DNA from: Paenibacillus macquariensis
GTDB taxonomy: Bacteria; Bacillota; Bacilli; Paenibacillales; Paenibacillaceae
Assembly: GCF_900156375.1 (NCBI RefSeq)
Contig: NZ_FTNK01000028.1
Span: 1-36,902, forward strand
Direction: 5' to 3'
Length of the DNA stretch: 36,902 bases
Shown piece after piece: positions 17,423 to 26,179 of this stretch. The notes below the pieces were generated by a model, which saw only the letters and a program-made list of their open reading frames with translations, was not told where the DNA came from and ran no database searches. Each line of letters opens with the position of its first letter. Position 1 is the first letter of the stretch. The position numbers and the translations under genes are program-made.

Positions 17423-18586
17423 ATGCCTAATACACAAGTTAGCTCTGTTAAATCTACTGAAGGCGTGAATCGTCCGAAACGCTCACTACGTGCTAGGATA
17501 TGCAGATGGGGGCTATCGCTGCTCGCGGTGCTCGTTCTAGGACTACTCGTTTTCTTGCTTTTGCCTTCACCGATCAAACCGGCAAAATGGTCCGCACCGA
17601 CGGCTCCCTCTTTTGAGGAAGCGGGTCCGTGGAAACAGAACAATAAACTCAGCTCTGCTCAGCTTGTTACTGATGCTCCTCAATTCCCGGAATTCATTAC
17701 ATTCGATAAAGAAGGCCAGCTATACACTGGAGATTCCAATGGTAAAATTTATAAGGTTCCTTTCGATGCAGAGGGAAACCCGCAAAAGGCGCAAGTGTTT
17801 GCAGACACCAAAGGAACGCCTAATGGGCTCATATTCGATGCCAATGGAAATTTGATCGTTACTGATGTCAAGAAGGGACTGCTATCTATAAATCCATCCG
17901 GGAGCATAGAGGTATTGGCCGATCAAGTGGACGGAAAGCCGATCTATTTAGCTAACGAGCTTGATATTGCCAAGGACGGCGCAATTTATTTCTCCGATAC
18001 CTCGAACTATGGCAGCGTGACCTTCAAAGAAATTGCCGAGAACAAGCCGCATGGACGTTTGCTGAAGTACGATCCAATGACTAAGCAGACGACTGTCCTG
18101 TTAGAAAACCTCTATTTTGCAAACGGGGTTTCCTTGTCTGCGGATGAAGATTTTGTGCTTGTGGCGGAATCGTATCATTATCAATTGACCAGATACTGGC
18201 TCAAGGGTCCAAAGAAAGGGACATCTGATATTTTTGCGGACAATCTCGCAGGCTTTCCAGACAACATTACGCGTGATGAGCAAGGTCATTTCTGGGTCGG
18301 TATCTTCACAACTCGCATTTCTTTTGTAGATCAGATGCATAGCAACCCTTGGTTAGCCAGTACCATGGCCAAACTGCCGGAGTCGTTGCTTAGCGGTGCA
18401 AGTGCACCGGTGAAGCATGGGCTTGCTGTGGAGCTGAGCCCGCAGGGAACGCTTATCGGAAGCTGGCATGATCCGGAAGGCAAACTGTATGGCGTAACGA
18501 CGGCTGCAAGCCATAATGGATATTTATATATAGGAACGGCACCTGGAGGCAGTCTTGGTGTTCACCGCGTGCTTTTAACAAAATAA
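17423..18586 (+). CDS. SMP-30/strictosidine-synthase-like beta-propeller, membrane-anchored
   Basis: The 387-residue protein has a basic N terminus and one TM helix (LSLLAVLVLGLLVFLLLPSP, about 31-50), then a six-bladed propeller of the SMP-30/gluconolactonase/strictosidine synthase superfamily. Family marks are FPEFITFDKEGQLYTGD, TPNGLIFDANGNLIVTD, LANELDIAKDGAIYFSDTS, GRLLKYDP, FANGVSLSADEDFVLVAES and GFPDNITRDEQGHFWVG. Members bind calcium and act as lactonases or ester hydrolases. RBS AAAGGAG precedes ATG. It is the third member of the TetR-controlled operon; with the SDR it may metabolise a lactone or ester, which is inference. Confidence 0.85.
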   Translation: MPNTQVSSVKSTEGVNRPKRSLRARICRWGLSLLAVLVLGLLVFLLLPSPIKPAKWSAPTAPSFEEAGPWKQNNKLSSAQLVTDAPQFPEFITFDKEGQLYTGDSNGKIYKVPFDAEGNPQKAQVFADTKGTPNGLIFDANGNLIVTDVKKGLLSINPSGSIEVLADQVDGKPIYLANELDIAKDGAIYFSDTSNYGSVTFKEIAENKPHGRLLKYDPMTKQTTVLLENLYFANGVSLSADEDFVLVAESYHYQLTRYWLKGPKKGTSDIFADNLAGFPDNITRDEQGHFWVGIFTTRISFVDQMHSNPWLASTMAKLPESLLSGASAPVKHGLAVELSPQGTLIGSWHDPEGKLYGVTTAASHNGYLYIGTAPGGSLGVHRVLLTK

Positions 18587-18610
18587 GGTCGGAATCCGGG
18601 AGGGTGTGAA

Positions 18611-18835
18611 ATGAATCTGAATGATTTACAGCTATCTTGGAATGAGAAAGAGAGTATGACCGGCAAAGTGGCCTTGGTGACAGGCGCTAGCAGCGGCATC
18701 GGGGCATCGATCGCCAGGAAACCGGCAAAACGCGGCGCCGTATCTAAGAAGTATTTGAAAGACATGTCATATTTTGATCGTTCTACGATATCCACATCGG
18801 ACACATCGAAAATGGATTTCAACATTAAATATTAG
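18611..18835 (+). pseudogene. Truncated SDR gene (N-terminal stub)
   Basis: After RBS GGGAGGGTG an ATG opens a 74-codon frame. It contains MTGKVALVTGASSGIGASIA, the start of a second short-chain dehydrogenase, but after residue about 43 it turns into unrelated sequence (SKKYLKDMSYFDRST...) and stops at 18835. A Pro in place of the usual Leu (ARKPAKRGA) adds to the sign of decay. No SDR catalytic residues remain. This is a deletion junction at about 18740, the second gene lost from this operon. Confidence 0.75.
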
Positions 18836-18884
18836 AAATCATTCTGAACACCGCCTGAAATTGATAGCTTAATTATAAAAAAAA

Positions 18885-18925
18885 GAGGCATCTTTCGCAC
18901 GAATATATAGTGCAAAGTATGCCTC
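18885..18925 (-). terminator. Minus-strand terminator hairpin
   Basis: GAGGCAT...GCAC pairs with GTGC...ATGCCTC across 18885-18925, and on the minus strand the stem is followed by eight T (complement of 18877-18884). No minus-strand gene ends nearby; the closest is the stalk-domain gene, 440 bases upstream. It may serve that gene, or an unseen RNA made from the palindromic element next to it. Confidence 0.65.
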
Positions 18926-18987
18926 AAATCCATAATCCATACTTGCAGATAATAAGTTCTAATGTACGAAGTAGCGCAGGTGACGAA

Positions 18988-19090
18988 ATTGTCCTGAAGA
19001 AGCGTAAGCGTTCGCCTTTGCCCTCTGATTTCAACCGCCATGCGGTATATAATCAAGAAATCGGAGGGCAACAGCGATCGGAAGGACAAT
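18988..19090. repeat. Nested palindromic element (possible structured RNA or dispersed repeat)
   Basis: ATTGTCCT (18988-18995) pairs with AGGACAAT (19083-19090); inside, TTGCCCTCTGATTTC (19018-19032) pairs with GAAATCGGAGGGCAA (19057-19071), 14 of 15. The two stems are coaxial around about 24 bases, with a further TACACA/GTGTGG hairpin after it (about 19111-19128). No protein frame fits the segment. The rest of 18926-19365 shows no gene. Confidence 0.6.
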
Positions 19091-19365
19091 CCGTTATCGT
19101 AGCGGCCTCCTACACAAATGCGTGTGGACTTTTTCAGTGGTCTCCTTCATTACGCCTCGAATAGAGTTACACTATACATAATGATAAGATTTCATTTCCC
19201 GAAAGATTAGCAAGTTCAGATTCATCGCCACGTGAGCATACAGGACATACCGGATATGATAGTCATTAAATATATCATCCGACCTCAAGGTTAACCTATC
19301 ATATATCCAAACTGTGGGGGTAAGGATCCACCTTATTGTATAGTCTTTGGAACCAGTGTTATGTA

Positions 19366-20541
19366 TCAGTAATCATTGTCTATCGCAAAACTTTCGTAGT
19401 GGGTCCATCGGCCGTCCACCAGATCCAAATAAATCAACTCTTCATAAAGAAATGGTCCGTTCTTTTTACCTGCGGTTTCATTGCTCCATTCTACAAAGGC
19501 ATGGACGATTGCTTGCTTGTCCCCGGCAAAAACCACCCGTTCATTTAAAAGCATCTCGAAGTCCGAAGACACTTCAAGAATCCCTTTGAGAAAATCCGTA
19601 TAGGTACCGACAATGCTCGTTCCCTGTTCCTTTATAAACCGAGGTGAAATATATCCAATTACAGTTTCGTAATCCTTTTCATTCATGGCCCGATAATATG
19701 TCCTTGTGTCCTCTAAAATTTTCATAACATCATGCGGACGCCTTGCAGCTAGATTAAACACCGTCTCGTCGATATCGGCAGGAAGTTCCATATTATAGTG
19801 AAGCCAGCTCGCCTTAACGATTTTCCAATCCCCATTTACGTTGCGCAACGCAAAAGTGACTTCCTTGATTTCGTGAATTACCTCGCTTCCACTTCTGCAT
19901 TCTGCCGTTACTTCGGCTTCATTTGCCGCTGTATAATTAATTTCACCTGCAGTAACAGAGAAATTTCTGTAAGGAACCTCGCTCAAATTGAGCTCTGGGG
20001 TGTATTCCAAATCGGGATTATCCCAAGAAAGTAGCTGAGGATCCATGTTTTTAAAATATTGTTCCACTACTTGGTTGATCGCTTTGTCCTGTCCTAGCCC
20101 GTATTCCATCATCGAAACTGTATGTCTATTCTTATCGAACTGCACATCATAACCGGCCACAGTACCGATTAATCGCAATGGAGCGTAGACAGCTCCTTCT
20201 ATAGTGAACACCGGCTGCTCAAGAAAATACCTCGTCCTCCCATATACCAACTCATTCTCCCCGCTCCAGAATTGCAGTTCCTCACCTCGCAGTATTGCAG
20301 AAATCTGCCCAGATTCCGTATTGTATGGTAGAGAAATATCCATGGTGGCAAGCAACATACGCAGCGGCACCCATGCCGTGTTGTCGATAATAATCGCTTT
20401 CACCGCCAGTGGCTTGTTATTCATCGTGATTCCGAACTCGTTGTTATCCTTTGCCTTCCCGGCATATGCAGTTAGTGCCCCCGCTCCCCAGGCTATACAT
20501 GCAATAATAATGGCCATGACGATGGCGATGTGTTTTCCCAT
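19366..20541 (-). CDS. Secreted protein with copper-amine-oxidase-like stalk domain
   Basis: The 391-residue protein has an N-terminal signal/TM segment (IAIVMAIIIACIAWGAGALTAYA), then a copper amine oxidase N-terminal-like (stalk) domain: ITMNNKPLAVKAIIIDNTAWVPLRMLLATM...VYAPLRLIGTVAGYDVQFD (about 38-150). Two NTF2/SnoaL-like segments may follow (about 155-265 and 270-391; DVMKILEDTRTYYRAMNEKDYETVIGYISP). The domain is common in surface proteins of Paenibacillus and is not an oxidase. AAGGAG precedes the ATG. Probably acts at the cell surface; function unknown. Confidence 0.8.
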   Translation of the reverse strand: MGKHIAIVMAIIIACIAWGAGALTAYAGKAKDNNEFGITMNNKPLAVKAIIIDNTAWVPLRMLLATMDISLPYNTESGQISAILRGEELQFWSGENELVYGRTRYFLEQPVFTIEGAVYAPLRLIGTVAGYDVQFDKNRHTVSMMEYGLGQDKAINQVVEQYFKNMDPQLLSWDNPDLEYTPELNLSEVPYRNFSVTAGEINYTAANEAEVTAECRSGSEVIHEIKEVTFALRNVNGDWKIVKASWLHYNMELPADIDETVFNLAARRPHDVMKILEDTRTYYRAMNEKDYETVIGYISPRFIKEQGTSIVGTYTDFLKGILEVSSDFEMLLNERVVFAGDKQAIVHAFVEWSNETAGKKNGPFLYEELIYLDLVDGRWTHYESFAIDNDY

Positions 20542-20550
20542 TGCGTCTCC

Positions 20551-21303
20551 TTAAAAATCTATTATTTCATTCATCTCTCTTCTAAATTCCTCTTCCGCCT
20601 CTCTCTCTTCATTATAAACATTAATATATTCATCCATTTCTTTCTCAATTTTTTCAATACTATCCTTTTGCTTGCTATTACCAAATTTCTTTATTAGTTT
20701 AATTCCATTTTCAATGAATGGTAGAGGTCTCCCCATTGATTGGTGATTAGAAACACTTATTTCTTGAATATTACGAAGTTCATCTATTACATAATTATAA
20801 AATATATTTTTTGCGTAAATAAATTCACCTGTGAATGGTGTTTTCTCAGATAGCTTATAGTCCATTAGTTCCATTTCAGAAGAGGGCTTATTTTGAGAAA
20901 ATATTGTTTTCACTAAAGAATCGGGCATGTAGTTGATAGAACCAACAAAATTTGATACTAATTGTTCATAATTTTTCAGATTAGCTTTATGAGCAAAGAT
21001 CAATTCCAAAAAGTCTTCAAGTGCTGACCTATCACCAAACCAATCGAATGTGTAACTTTTAATAATATCTATATTTTCGAAATCATTCCAAATTAATAGC
21101 AAAAGTTTTGCATCGGAGTCGTAGATTTCTTTCATAAAGTTAATATTAAATTTAATTTTGTATAGTGATTGTATCTGCAATTTGAGCTTATTCAGTTGTT
21201 CTTGATCATCAACTTCCCTTTTTAAATAATTGAATACATTTACTAATAGAACTAAATGGCAATCATCTTCCAATAAATTTGTTGAATTTAAAGCACCATT
21301 CAT
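20551..21303 (-). CDS. C-terminal part of the KAP-family protein, separated by a frame-shifted gap
   Basis: This 250-residue frame has no recognisable domain; it is mostly helical with an acidic tail (EREAEEEFRREMNEIIDF). Its ATG has no convincing RBS. It lies in exactly the same frame as the KAP NTPase frame upstream (starts 1857 bases apart). Between them, 21350-21447 is open in the +1 frame and reads like protein (NDSSSLVQVNLVNIAIKLFS, ELYGKRDKR), and the open part just before this ATG reads ESDSLVFLVKRLSYS. The simplest reading is one gene of about 870 codons broken by two compensating indels. As a separate gene it would be an uncharacterised KAP partner. Confidence 0.6.
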   Translation of the reverse strand: MNGALNSTNLLEDDCHLVLLVNVFNYLKREVDDQEQLNKLKLQIQSLYKIKFNINFMKEIYDSDAKLLLLIWNDFENIDIIKSYTFDWFGDRSALEDFLELIFAHKANLKNYEQLVSNFVGSINYMPDSLVKTIFSQNKPSSEMELMDYKLSEKTPFTGEFIYAKNIFYNYVIDELRNIQEISVSNHQSMGRPLPFIENGIKLIKKFGNSKQKDSIEKIEKEMDEYINVYNEEREAEEEFRREMNEIIDF

Positions 21304-21435
21304 AGAATATGATAATCTCTTGACTAGAAAAACAAGACTATCACTTTCAACCTTTTATCTCTTTTCCCATATAACTCGCTGAATAGCTTTATCGCAATAT
21401 TAACAAGGTTTACTTGGACTAAGGAACTACTATCA

Positions 21436-23160
21436 TTAAAGCTTACTCTCTAATTTAATATTCACATCATTTATTGAATGTAACTTAATTACTTTTATGT
21501 AATCTTGATATAAATCATCAAAAGATGTATTAATATCGCTTAACTTCATAATAAATAGCTCTAAATTTTCGTGTGATACTTCTCCCTTTGGTAAGCTATA
21601 CATAAAATATTGATTAAAATATGTCTCAGAACAAATTCTCTTCTCATTGAACCAGCTTTGTTTCAGTTGAGTAGAAATTTTAGCAATCTTCCTATCACAT
21701 AATTTTTCGGAATACGGAAACAGGTCACTCAATAAATTCGCATACCTGTTAAAACCCCCTAATTTCATATTATTAAATTGCTCACGGACATTCCCTAAAT
21801 CCTTTTCTTCAACATCATTTATCAGCACCAGCCCATTCTCGCTTATAAATTTATATAATTTAGGTGAGCTAATTTGTATTAATAATAAATATAGCAGGTC
21901 CCTCGTATTAACTTCTTCCTTCAAAAGTGGTATGAAAAATTTAGCCAGATTAATAAATCTAAATACGTTCCTAGGTGTAAATACTAAGTGACGAATATGT
22001 TGAGGTAACAATTCTTTCTCAATGTTTATAATTCCATGTTCTATTAAGAATGGTTCTATTCCTTGCCAACATAGTTCACTAACCTTTTGTTGATCAGGTA
22101 TAGGTAAATAAAGTGGTATTTGAATGAATTTATCAAGGTACCGTCGTCCCTGCTCTCTTCTTATCTCAGAACTTCCCTCATCATATATCTCAGATAACGA
22201 ATCTGAAACAACCTCTTCATCTAAAGCTAACAAATACGTTATGTTAGGGAAATCAGCAATCAGACGTACTAGTTTAAATACCATCTTTATCTCATCACGG
22301 TCCAAACGATCAACATCATCAATAAAGACAATAATTCTCTTGTCGGACTTCTGTAACATATCTTCTATTTTCTGTTTAACATCGGATAATTTAACTGAAT
22401 CCTTACTTGGTGAATATTTGTCAAGTAGATCTTTGAAAGAAATCATTGATCCGGTTGGTCTTAAACTTATTGTTGATAGGTACTCTAAATATTTTTTTAA
22501 TTCCTTGTCTAGTTTCGGATCGAAACCCTCATCCTTCTTAATTACATCACTAAGCTGAAAAAGGAAAGTCCTAATTATTTCATGATTTTCTTGTCCGAAA
22601 TACCATGGTTTGAAATCGAAAACTATGCAATGATTTTGCATTATATTTTCTACTTCTGTCTTAATCATCGAGTATACCGAACTCTTTCTAGAGCCCCACT
22701 CACCAAATATTCCAATTGTTAAGCTCTCATTCCCTTGATTTGCTATACATTCAGCAATTCGATCCGTGAATTTATTCCTTTCAAGTTTATCATCTTCTCT
22801 CCCTTTTATTGGGTTGTCAGAATTAAATAAATCTGATAATAAATCCCCCGTCCAATAAGTTATCGGTTGGACAACGAAAATGTAATTAATTATTAAGGAG
22901 AATGGGATCACAAAAAATAAATAATCACTTTTCGCGTTGAATATTTCATTTTTTTTATCTTGATTATACATACCCTGAAGAAAATATATTCCTATAAGAA
23001 GGATACTCATTACTGAGCCAAGGCCATATAGCCAATACTTAAAAACATTACTACTAATATAGTTTATGTTGTACGCGAAGACCCGTGCTCGAACTTCTTC
23101 TATCGTACTGAGCAAGTTCAATGATTGCTCACTGTATATTAACCTGGATATATAGTCCAT
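21436..23160 (-). CDS. KAP-family P-loop NTPase, membrane-anchored, probably inactive
   Basis: The 574-residue frame has two TM segments (43-63 and 81-99) and a KAP NTPase domain from about 125: Walker A GEWGSRKSS (153-161) and Walker B RIIVFIDDVDRLD (275-287), followed by LLALDEEVV. In Walker A the invariant Gly before Lys is Arg (AGA at 22689-22687), a single-base change that should impair nucleotide binding. KAP proteins (named for Kidins220/ARMS and PifA) have TM helices inserted around the P-loop domain; PifA excludes phage T7. The start overlaps the APH gene by 22 bases without a clear RBS. Probably a decaying possible defence gene. Confidence 0.75.
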   Translation of the reverse strand: MDYISRLIYSEQSLNLLSTIEEVRARVFAYNINYISSNVFKYWLYGLGSVMSILLIGIYFLQGMYNQDKKNEIFNAKSDYLFFVIPFSLIINYIFVVQPITYWTGDLLSDLFNSDNPIKGREDDKLERNKFTDRIAECIANQGNESLTIGIFGEWGSRKSSVYSMIKTEVENIMQNHCIVFDFKPWYFGQENHEIIRTFLFQLSDVIKKDEGFDPKLDKELKKYLEYLSTISLRPTGSMISFKDLLDKYSPSKDSVKLSDVKQKIEDMLQKSDKRIIVFIDDVDRLDRDEIKMVFKLVRLIADFPNITYLLALDEEVVSDSLSEIYDEGSSEIRREQGRRYLDKFIQIPLYLPIPDQQKVSELCWQGIEPFLIEHGIINIEKELLPQHIRHLVFTPRNVFRFINLAKFFIPLLKEEVNTRDLLYLLLIQISSPKLYKFISENGLVLINDVEEKDLGNVREQFNNMKLGGFNRYANLLSDLFPYSEKLCDRKIAKISTQLKQSWFNEKRICSETYFNQYFMYSLPKGEVSHENLELFIMKLSDINTSFDDLYQDYIKVIKLHSINDVNIKLESKL

Positions 23161-23945
23161 TCGTCGAAATGCAAAGTCAAAAACTTAATTTCCTGCTCAT
23201 AATGCGATAAATGACCCTCTTCAATCATTTTCACAAAAGCTTCCTCCCCATTAGCTGCGCCTTGCGAAAGGGTTGCACACAAAGCTTGAAGGCGCTCAAT
23301 AACCCACTGCTTTAGGTTATCCGGGGCTTCCATACCATAATTTTCGAAAAACAGTGCAATCCGACGACGCCGATTTCCAGCATGTAGATCGGGACTATAA
23401 GGCACCGTTGCCGCATCGGCTGCAGCCGGCTCGAAACTGGCAAGCGGAACGCTTGTGTACAGTGTATACGCGATATCCCAAATACGAGGGCCGGGACTTG
23501 CCATGTCAAAATCGATGAGCGCCATTGGGTGCTGGTCTCTAAAGACGATATTATACGGCGCCGCGTCGTTATGACAAACGACTTCATTTATTATTGGATC
23601 TGGATAAGCGTTTTTTGGCATTGCTTCGGAAACAAACCCTCGTGTTGCATCGTGAAATTCCCTCTGTAATTTCGCTATTTCTATAAGCGAAGCATCCGAC
23701 CACATGTAAGGTGCTATATCCGGATAGTCATTTCCAGGAACCTCACCTGGGATAAAAGTAAACATTTCGCGCCCCTGTTCATCCATGCCGAGAAAACATG
23801 GGGCATTGTAGAACCCGCTTTTTTCCAAATGAAGCAAAAGATCATTTACATACGGATTGTTGTTAGCACTTCGGCGTATGGTATCGCCTACTCGTACAAC
23901 CTTGTTGACATTCCCGCCTGGCAGCACTTCTTCTATTTCACTCAT
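23139..23945 (-). CDS. Aminoglycoside phosphotransferase-family kinase
   Basis: The 268-residue APH/choline-kinase-fold protein opens with LPGGNVNKVVRVGDTIRR, carries the catalytic loop VCHNDAAPYNIVF and the metal-binding IDFDMASPGPR, and ends naturally in HFDEWT. Members phosphorylate small hydroxylated molecules; resistance to a specific drug cannot be claimed. A longer frame to TTG 24026 exists, but GGAGGG lies seven bases before ATG 23945 and homologous proteins start here, so 23945 is chosen. The KAP frame begins inside its last codons. Confidence 0.85.
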   Translation of the reverse strand: MSEIEEVLPGGNVNKVVRVGDTIRRSANNNPYVNDLLLHLEKSGFYNAPCFLGMDEQGREMFTFIPGEVPGNDYPDIAPYMWSDASLIEIAKLQREFHDATRGFVSEAMPKNAYPDPIINEVVCHNDAAPYNIVFRDQHPMALIDFDMASPGPRIWDIAYTLYTSVPLASFEPAAADAATVPYSPDLHAGNRRRRIALFFENYGMEAPDNLKQWVIERLQALCATLSQGAANGEEAFVKMIEEGHLSHYEQEIKFLTLHFDEWTIYPG

Positions 23946-24040
23946 GATACGTCCCTCCATTTCATAAAGGTCTTCCTCACGATCTACCGCCACGATCTTA
24001 CTTCCCTTCAAATAACGTCCGTTCAAGTAAACACCCGATG

Positions 24041-24110
24041 CCCGTTAGAAAATAAATGTACCATAAATTCACTATTGTTTGTTGAAGTTAACTGCCCGTT
24101 AGTTGAACGA
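24041..24110 (+). repeat. Two CCCGTTAG sites, 54 bases apart (start of the site-rich region)
   Basis: CCCGTTAG occurs at 24041-24048 and again at 24095-24102, the second as GTTGAAGTTAACTG then CCCGTTAGTTGAAC, an imperfect inverted repeat. These are the first members of a site family that recurs up to the window end. 24103-24311 holds no intact gene; a minus-strand frame with a lipobox-like LLLAAAGC at about 24150-24180 is too short to call. Confidence 0.65.
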
Positions 24111-24311
24111 GCTTTAGATGTCCAATGCCAAAAGTTCTTTCTCTACTCGGAAGCTACAACCTGCAGCCGCCAGTAGTAACATTCCATTAGGTTTCAGAAC
24201 AAGTTTTTGAATCAAAGCGAATGGAAGTATTGCGTTATTGGTGAAAATAAGATTATGTTCACTATGAGAATAATGAGTTCGATCAAAATTTACAGTAAAA
24301 GAGGAACTGCT

Positions 24312-24842
24312 ATGAAAGAAAAAATATTATTAGTGGAAGATGAAGAAATAACCCGTGAAGGTATTGCGGAGTTTCTGAAAGTAAAAGGTTACCACGTCGT
24401 GCCCGTTGGTGATGGAGAAGAAGCAATTAAAGTATTTGAAAGTACAACAGATTTTGATTTAGTCATTCTAGATATTATGCTTCCAAAAGCAGATGGTTTC
24501 ACGGTTCTGCATACAATTAGGAAGTATAGTCAAACATCCGTTTTAATGTTGACTGCAATGGATGATGAATATACGCAAATTATGAGTTTTGATGAGCAAG
24601 TAGATGACTATATGAGTAAACCTTTTTCCCTTGTCATTCTAGAAAAACGTATTGAGGCTTTATTGCGAAGAGGCAAGCACCATTATAATAGAGAAGTATG
24701 GGTCTGCCAGGATGTCAAAGTAGACTTCTCTGCTTATAGTGCAACATATAAAGATATAAAAGTAGATGTCAAACCTATACTAAATCTATTGATAGAGCAT
24801 TCTGGGCAGGTTCTTTCACGTGATCAGATCCTTGATAGATAA
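24312..24842 (+). pseudogene. OmpR-family response regulator, truncated in the DNA-binding domain
   Basis: From ATG 24312 (RBS GAGGA) the frame encodes a complete receiver domain: acidic pair in LLVEDEE, phospho-acceptor Asp in DLVILDIMLPKADGF, Lys in MSKPF. The winged-helix part then appears shortened in frame (VDVKPILNLLIEHSG lacks about four residues expected before ILNLL). It stops after GQVLSRDQILDR, losing the final wing. The last 17 bases run into a GNAT-like fragment on the other strand. No sensor kinase is nearby. DNA binding is very unlikely. Confidence 0.8.
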
Positions 24843-25021
24843 TGATCTAAGTCAATATTAAACTGTCCATTCAACTCCAAATCTTCCTCAGTATACTGGC
24901 TAAAATCATAAAGGTAGTATTGATAAAAGATGTTTTTAATTTTTAACTCATTAGGTAGTTCCACAAATTTATTGAAGTTCCTAGTTCCTTTCAATGTAAG
25001 ATCTAAACGATAATCTCCATA
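24826..25021 (-). pseudogene. GNAT-like acetyltransferase N-terminal fragment
   Basis: The minus strand reads YGDYRLDLTLKGTRNFNKFV, then ELPNELKIKNIFYQYYLYDF and SQYTEEDLELNGQFNIDLDH before a stop at about 24826. The FYQYYLYDFSQYT...GQF...LDHY pattern resembles the opening helices of one GNAT subgroup. There is no start codon and no acetyl-CoA-binding region. It is directly downstream of and in frame with the DHFR-like gene (two stops between) and is cut by the response-regulator remnant. Family assignment is tentative. Confidence 0.4.
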
Positions 25022-25024
25022 TTA

Positions 25025-25594
25025 TTAATTACCATTCCAATGATAGATTAGTTGCACAACGCCAGAAGAGAAAGTTCTTGTATTAACCATTTTTAAATTT
25101 AACCTCTGTTTTATATCAATAAACACCGGTTTTCCTTCTCCCAAAATAACAGGGTGAATAGATAATCTAAATTCATCAACAAGCCCTAAATTTATAAAAG
25201 TTGTAATGAGACTTGCTCCTCCATATAGCCAGATGTCTTTACCAGGCTTATTCTTCAATTTATTTACTTCTTCAAGAATATTTTCATTTATGAATATTGC
25301 TCGATTATCAGTCCCTATTTGTGTTCTGGAAAACACATATTTCTCTTTACTATGAACCAATTCCCAAATTTCTTTTTCGCTATCAGAGTCTTCAGTTTTT
25401 GGAATATATTGTCCCCATAAATCATAACTTTTTCTACCATATAAAATAGTATCAATTTGATTCAAGAAATTAGTGAACCCCATATCAGGGTCCATAATGC
25501 ACCAATCAACTTCTCCATTTTTCCCTTCAATAAACCCATCTAAAGTAACTGCTAAATCTAAAATTATTCTTCTCTGTTTTACGTTATTTGACAT
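25025..25594 (-). CDS. Dihydrofolate-reductase-like (RibD C-terminal family) protein
   Basis: The 189-residue protein matches YyaP/YwjB-type members: RRIILDLAVTLDGFIEGKNGEVDW at the N terminus, ILYGRKSYDLWGQYIP, DIWLYGGASLITTFINLGLVDEFRLSIHPVILGEGKPVF, ending in a beta strand. These proteins have the DHFR fold and bind NADPH; true substrates are mostly unknown, and it should not be taken as the housekeeping DHFR. ATG 25594 is chosen because AGGAGG lies nine bases upstream; an upstream TTG/ATG extension contains the RBS itself. Confidence 0.85.
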   Translation of the reverse strand: MSNNVKQRRIILDLAVTLDGFIEGKNGEVDWCIMDPDMGFTNFLNQIDTILYGRKSYDLWGQYIPKTEDSDSEKEIWELVHSKEKYVFSRTQIGTDNRAIFINENILEEVNKLKNKPGKDIWLYGGASLITTFINLGLVDEFRLSIHPVILGEGKPVFIDIKQRLNLKMVNTRTFSSGVVQLIYHWNGN

Positions 25595-25727
25595 AACTCT
25601 TCCTCCTATTATCATTCAGATATTGTTTCTTCTGCCCTGTTGAATAAGGATTAGACAACGAATTTAGATAACCGTAGGCTATATAAGTATCTGTCATTTC
25701 AAATACAAATGACGTTAGTAGAAATTC

Positions 25728-26021
25728 TTAAATACGCTGTTTACTGCTTTCATTACTACGACTATCAACGAATAAGAACCAAGCAAGGTAATTATCAAGA
25801 TATTTGGTAGCTACACCTTTAAAGCAGTCTATCCATTGTTTCAAACGAGAATGGATAGCATTCACATTTTGAATGTGATAAATACTTTTAACAACGTTTT
25901 TCCCATCCTCTGATTTAATCTGATAATGCTCTTAACCTTGTTCTTTTGCGTAGGTTTTATAAGATCTCCAAGCAATGGTTACAAGAACGTTTTCGTTAGA
26001 CAACAAACAGAATGTATGTTC
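25728..26021 (-). pseudogene. IS1595-family transposase, C-terminal remnant
   Basis: The minus strand reads EHTFCLLSNENVLVTIAWRS, YKTYAKEQG, an in-frame TAA (25934-25932), then YQIKSEDGKNVVKSIYHIQN, VNAIHSRLKQWIDCFKGVAT and KYLDNYLAWFLFVDSRSNES before the natural stop. The QNVNxxHSRLK...FKGVxTKYLxNYLxWF signature is that of ISXO2-like (IS1595) DDE transposases. The N-terminal two thirds are missing and no terminal inverted repeats were recognised. Confidence 0.8.
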
Positions 26022-26115
26022 CTATTTATTGTAACAATAATTTTTATACTCTTCAACTAAACACACAGTGGCAGTCCAAGACGTATAAATAAAAGGTCCT
26101 AGACTGCCTCTTCAT

Positions 26116-26141
26116 AATTAAACTATCGTTCCCCGTTAGCT
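26116..26141 (+). repeat. CCCGTTAG-type site
   Basis: ATTAAACTATCGTTC is followed by CCCGTTAGCTTCC. The left AACTATCG and right CGTTAG halves form the imperfect inverted repeat shared by the family. It lies 40 bases past the end of the next fragment gene. Confidence 0.7.
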
Positions 26142-26179
26142 TCCTTACTTTTAATATGAATTTTTCTCCTTTTTCTACA

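Noticed and set aside
18832..19164. Short frames of 74-85 codons on both strands
   Set aside because: They overlap palindromic DNA, lack RBS and protein-like composition, and conflict with the terminator and nested stems.
23139..24026. Longer aminoglycoside phosphotransferase frame starting at TTG 24026
   Set aside because: Family members start near MSEIEEVLPGGNVN, and the strong RBS GGAGGG sits just before ATG 23945.
24118..24200. Minus-strand lipoprotein start with LLLAAAGC
   Set aside because: Only about 30 codons, start uncertain, no RBS, no continuation; could be chance.
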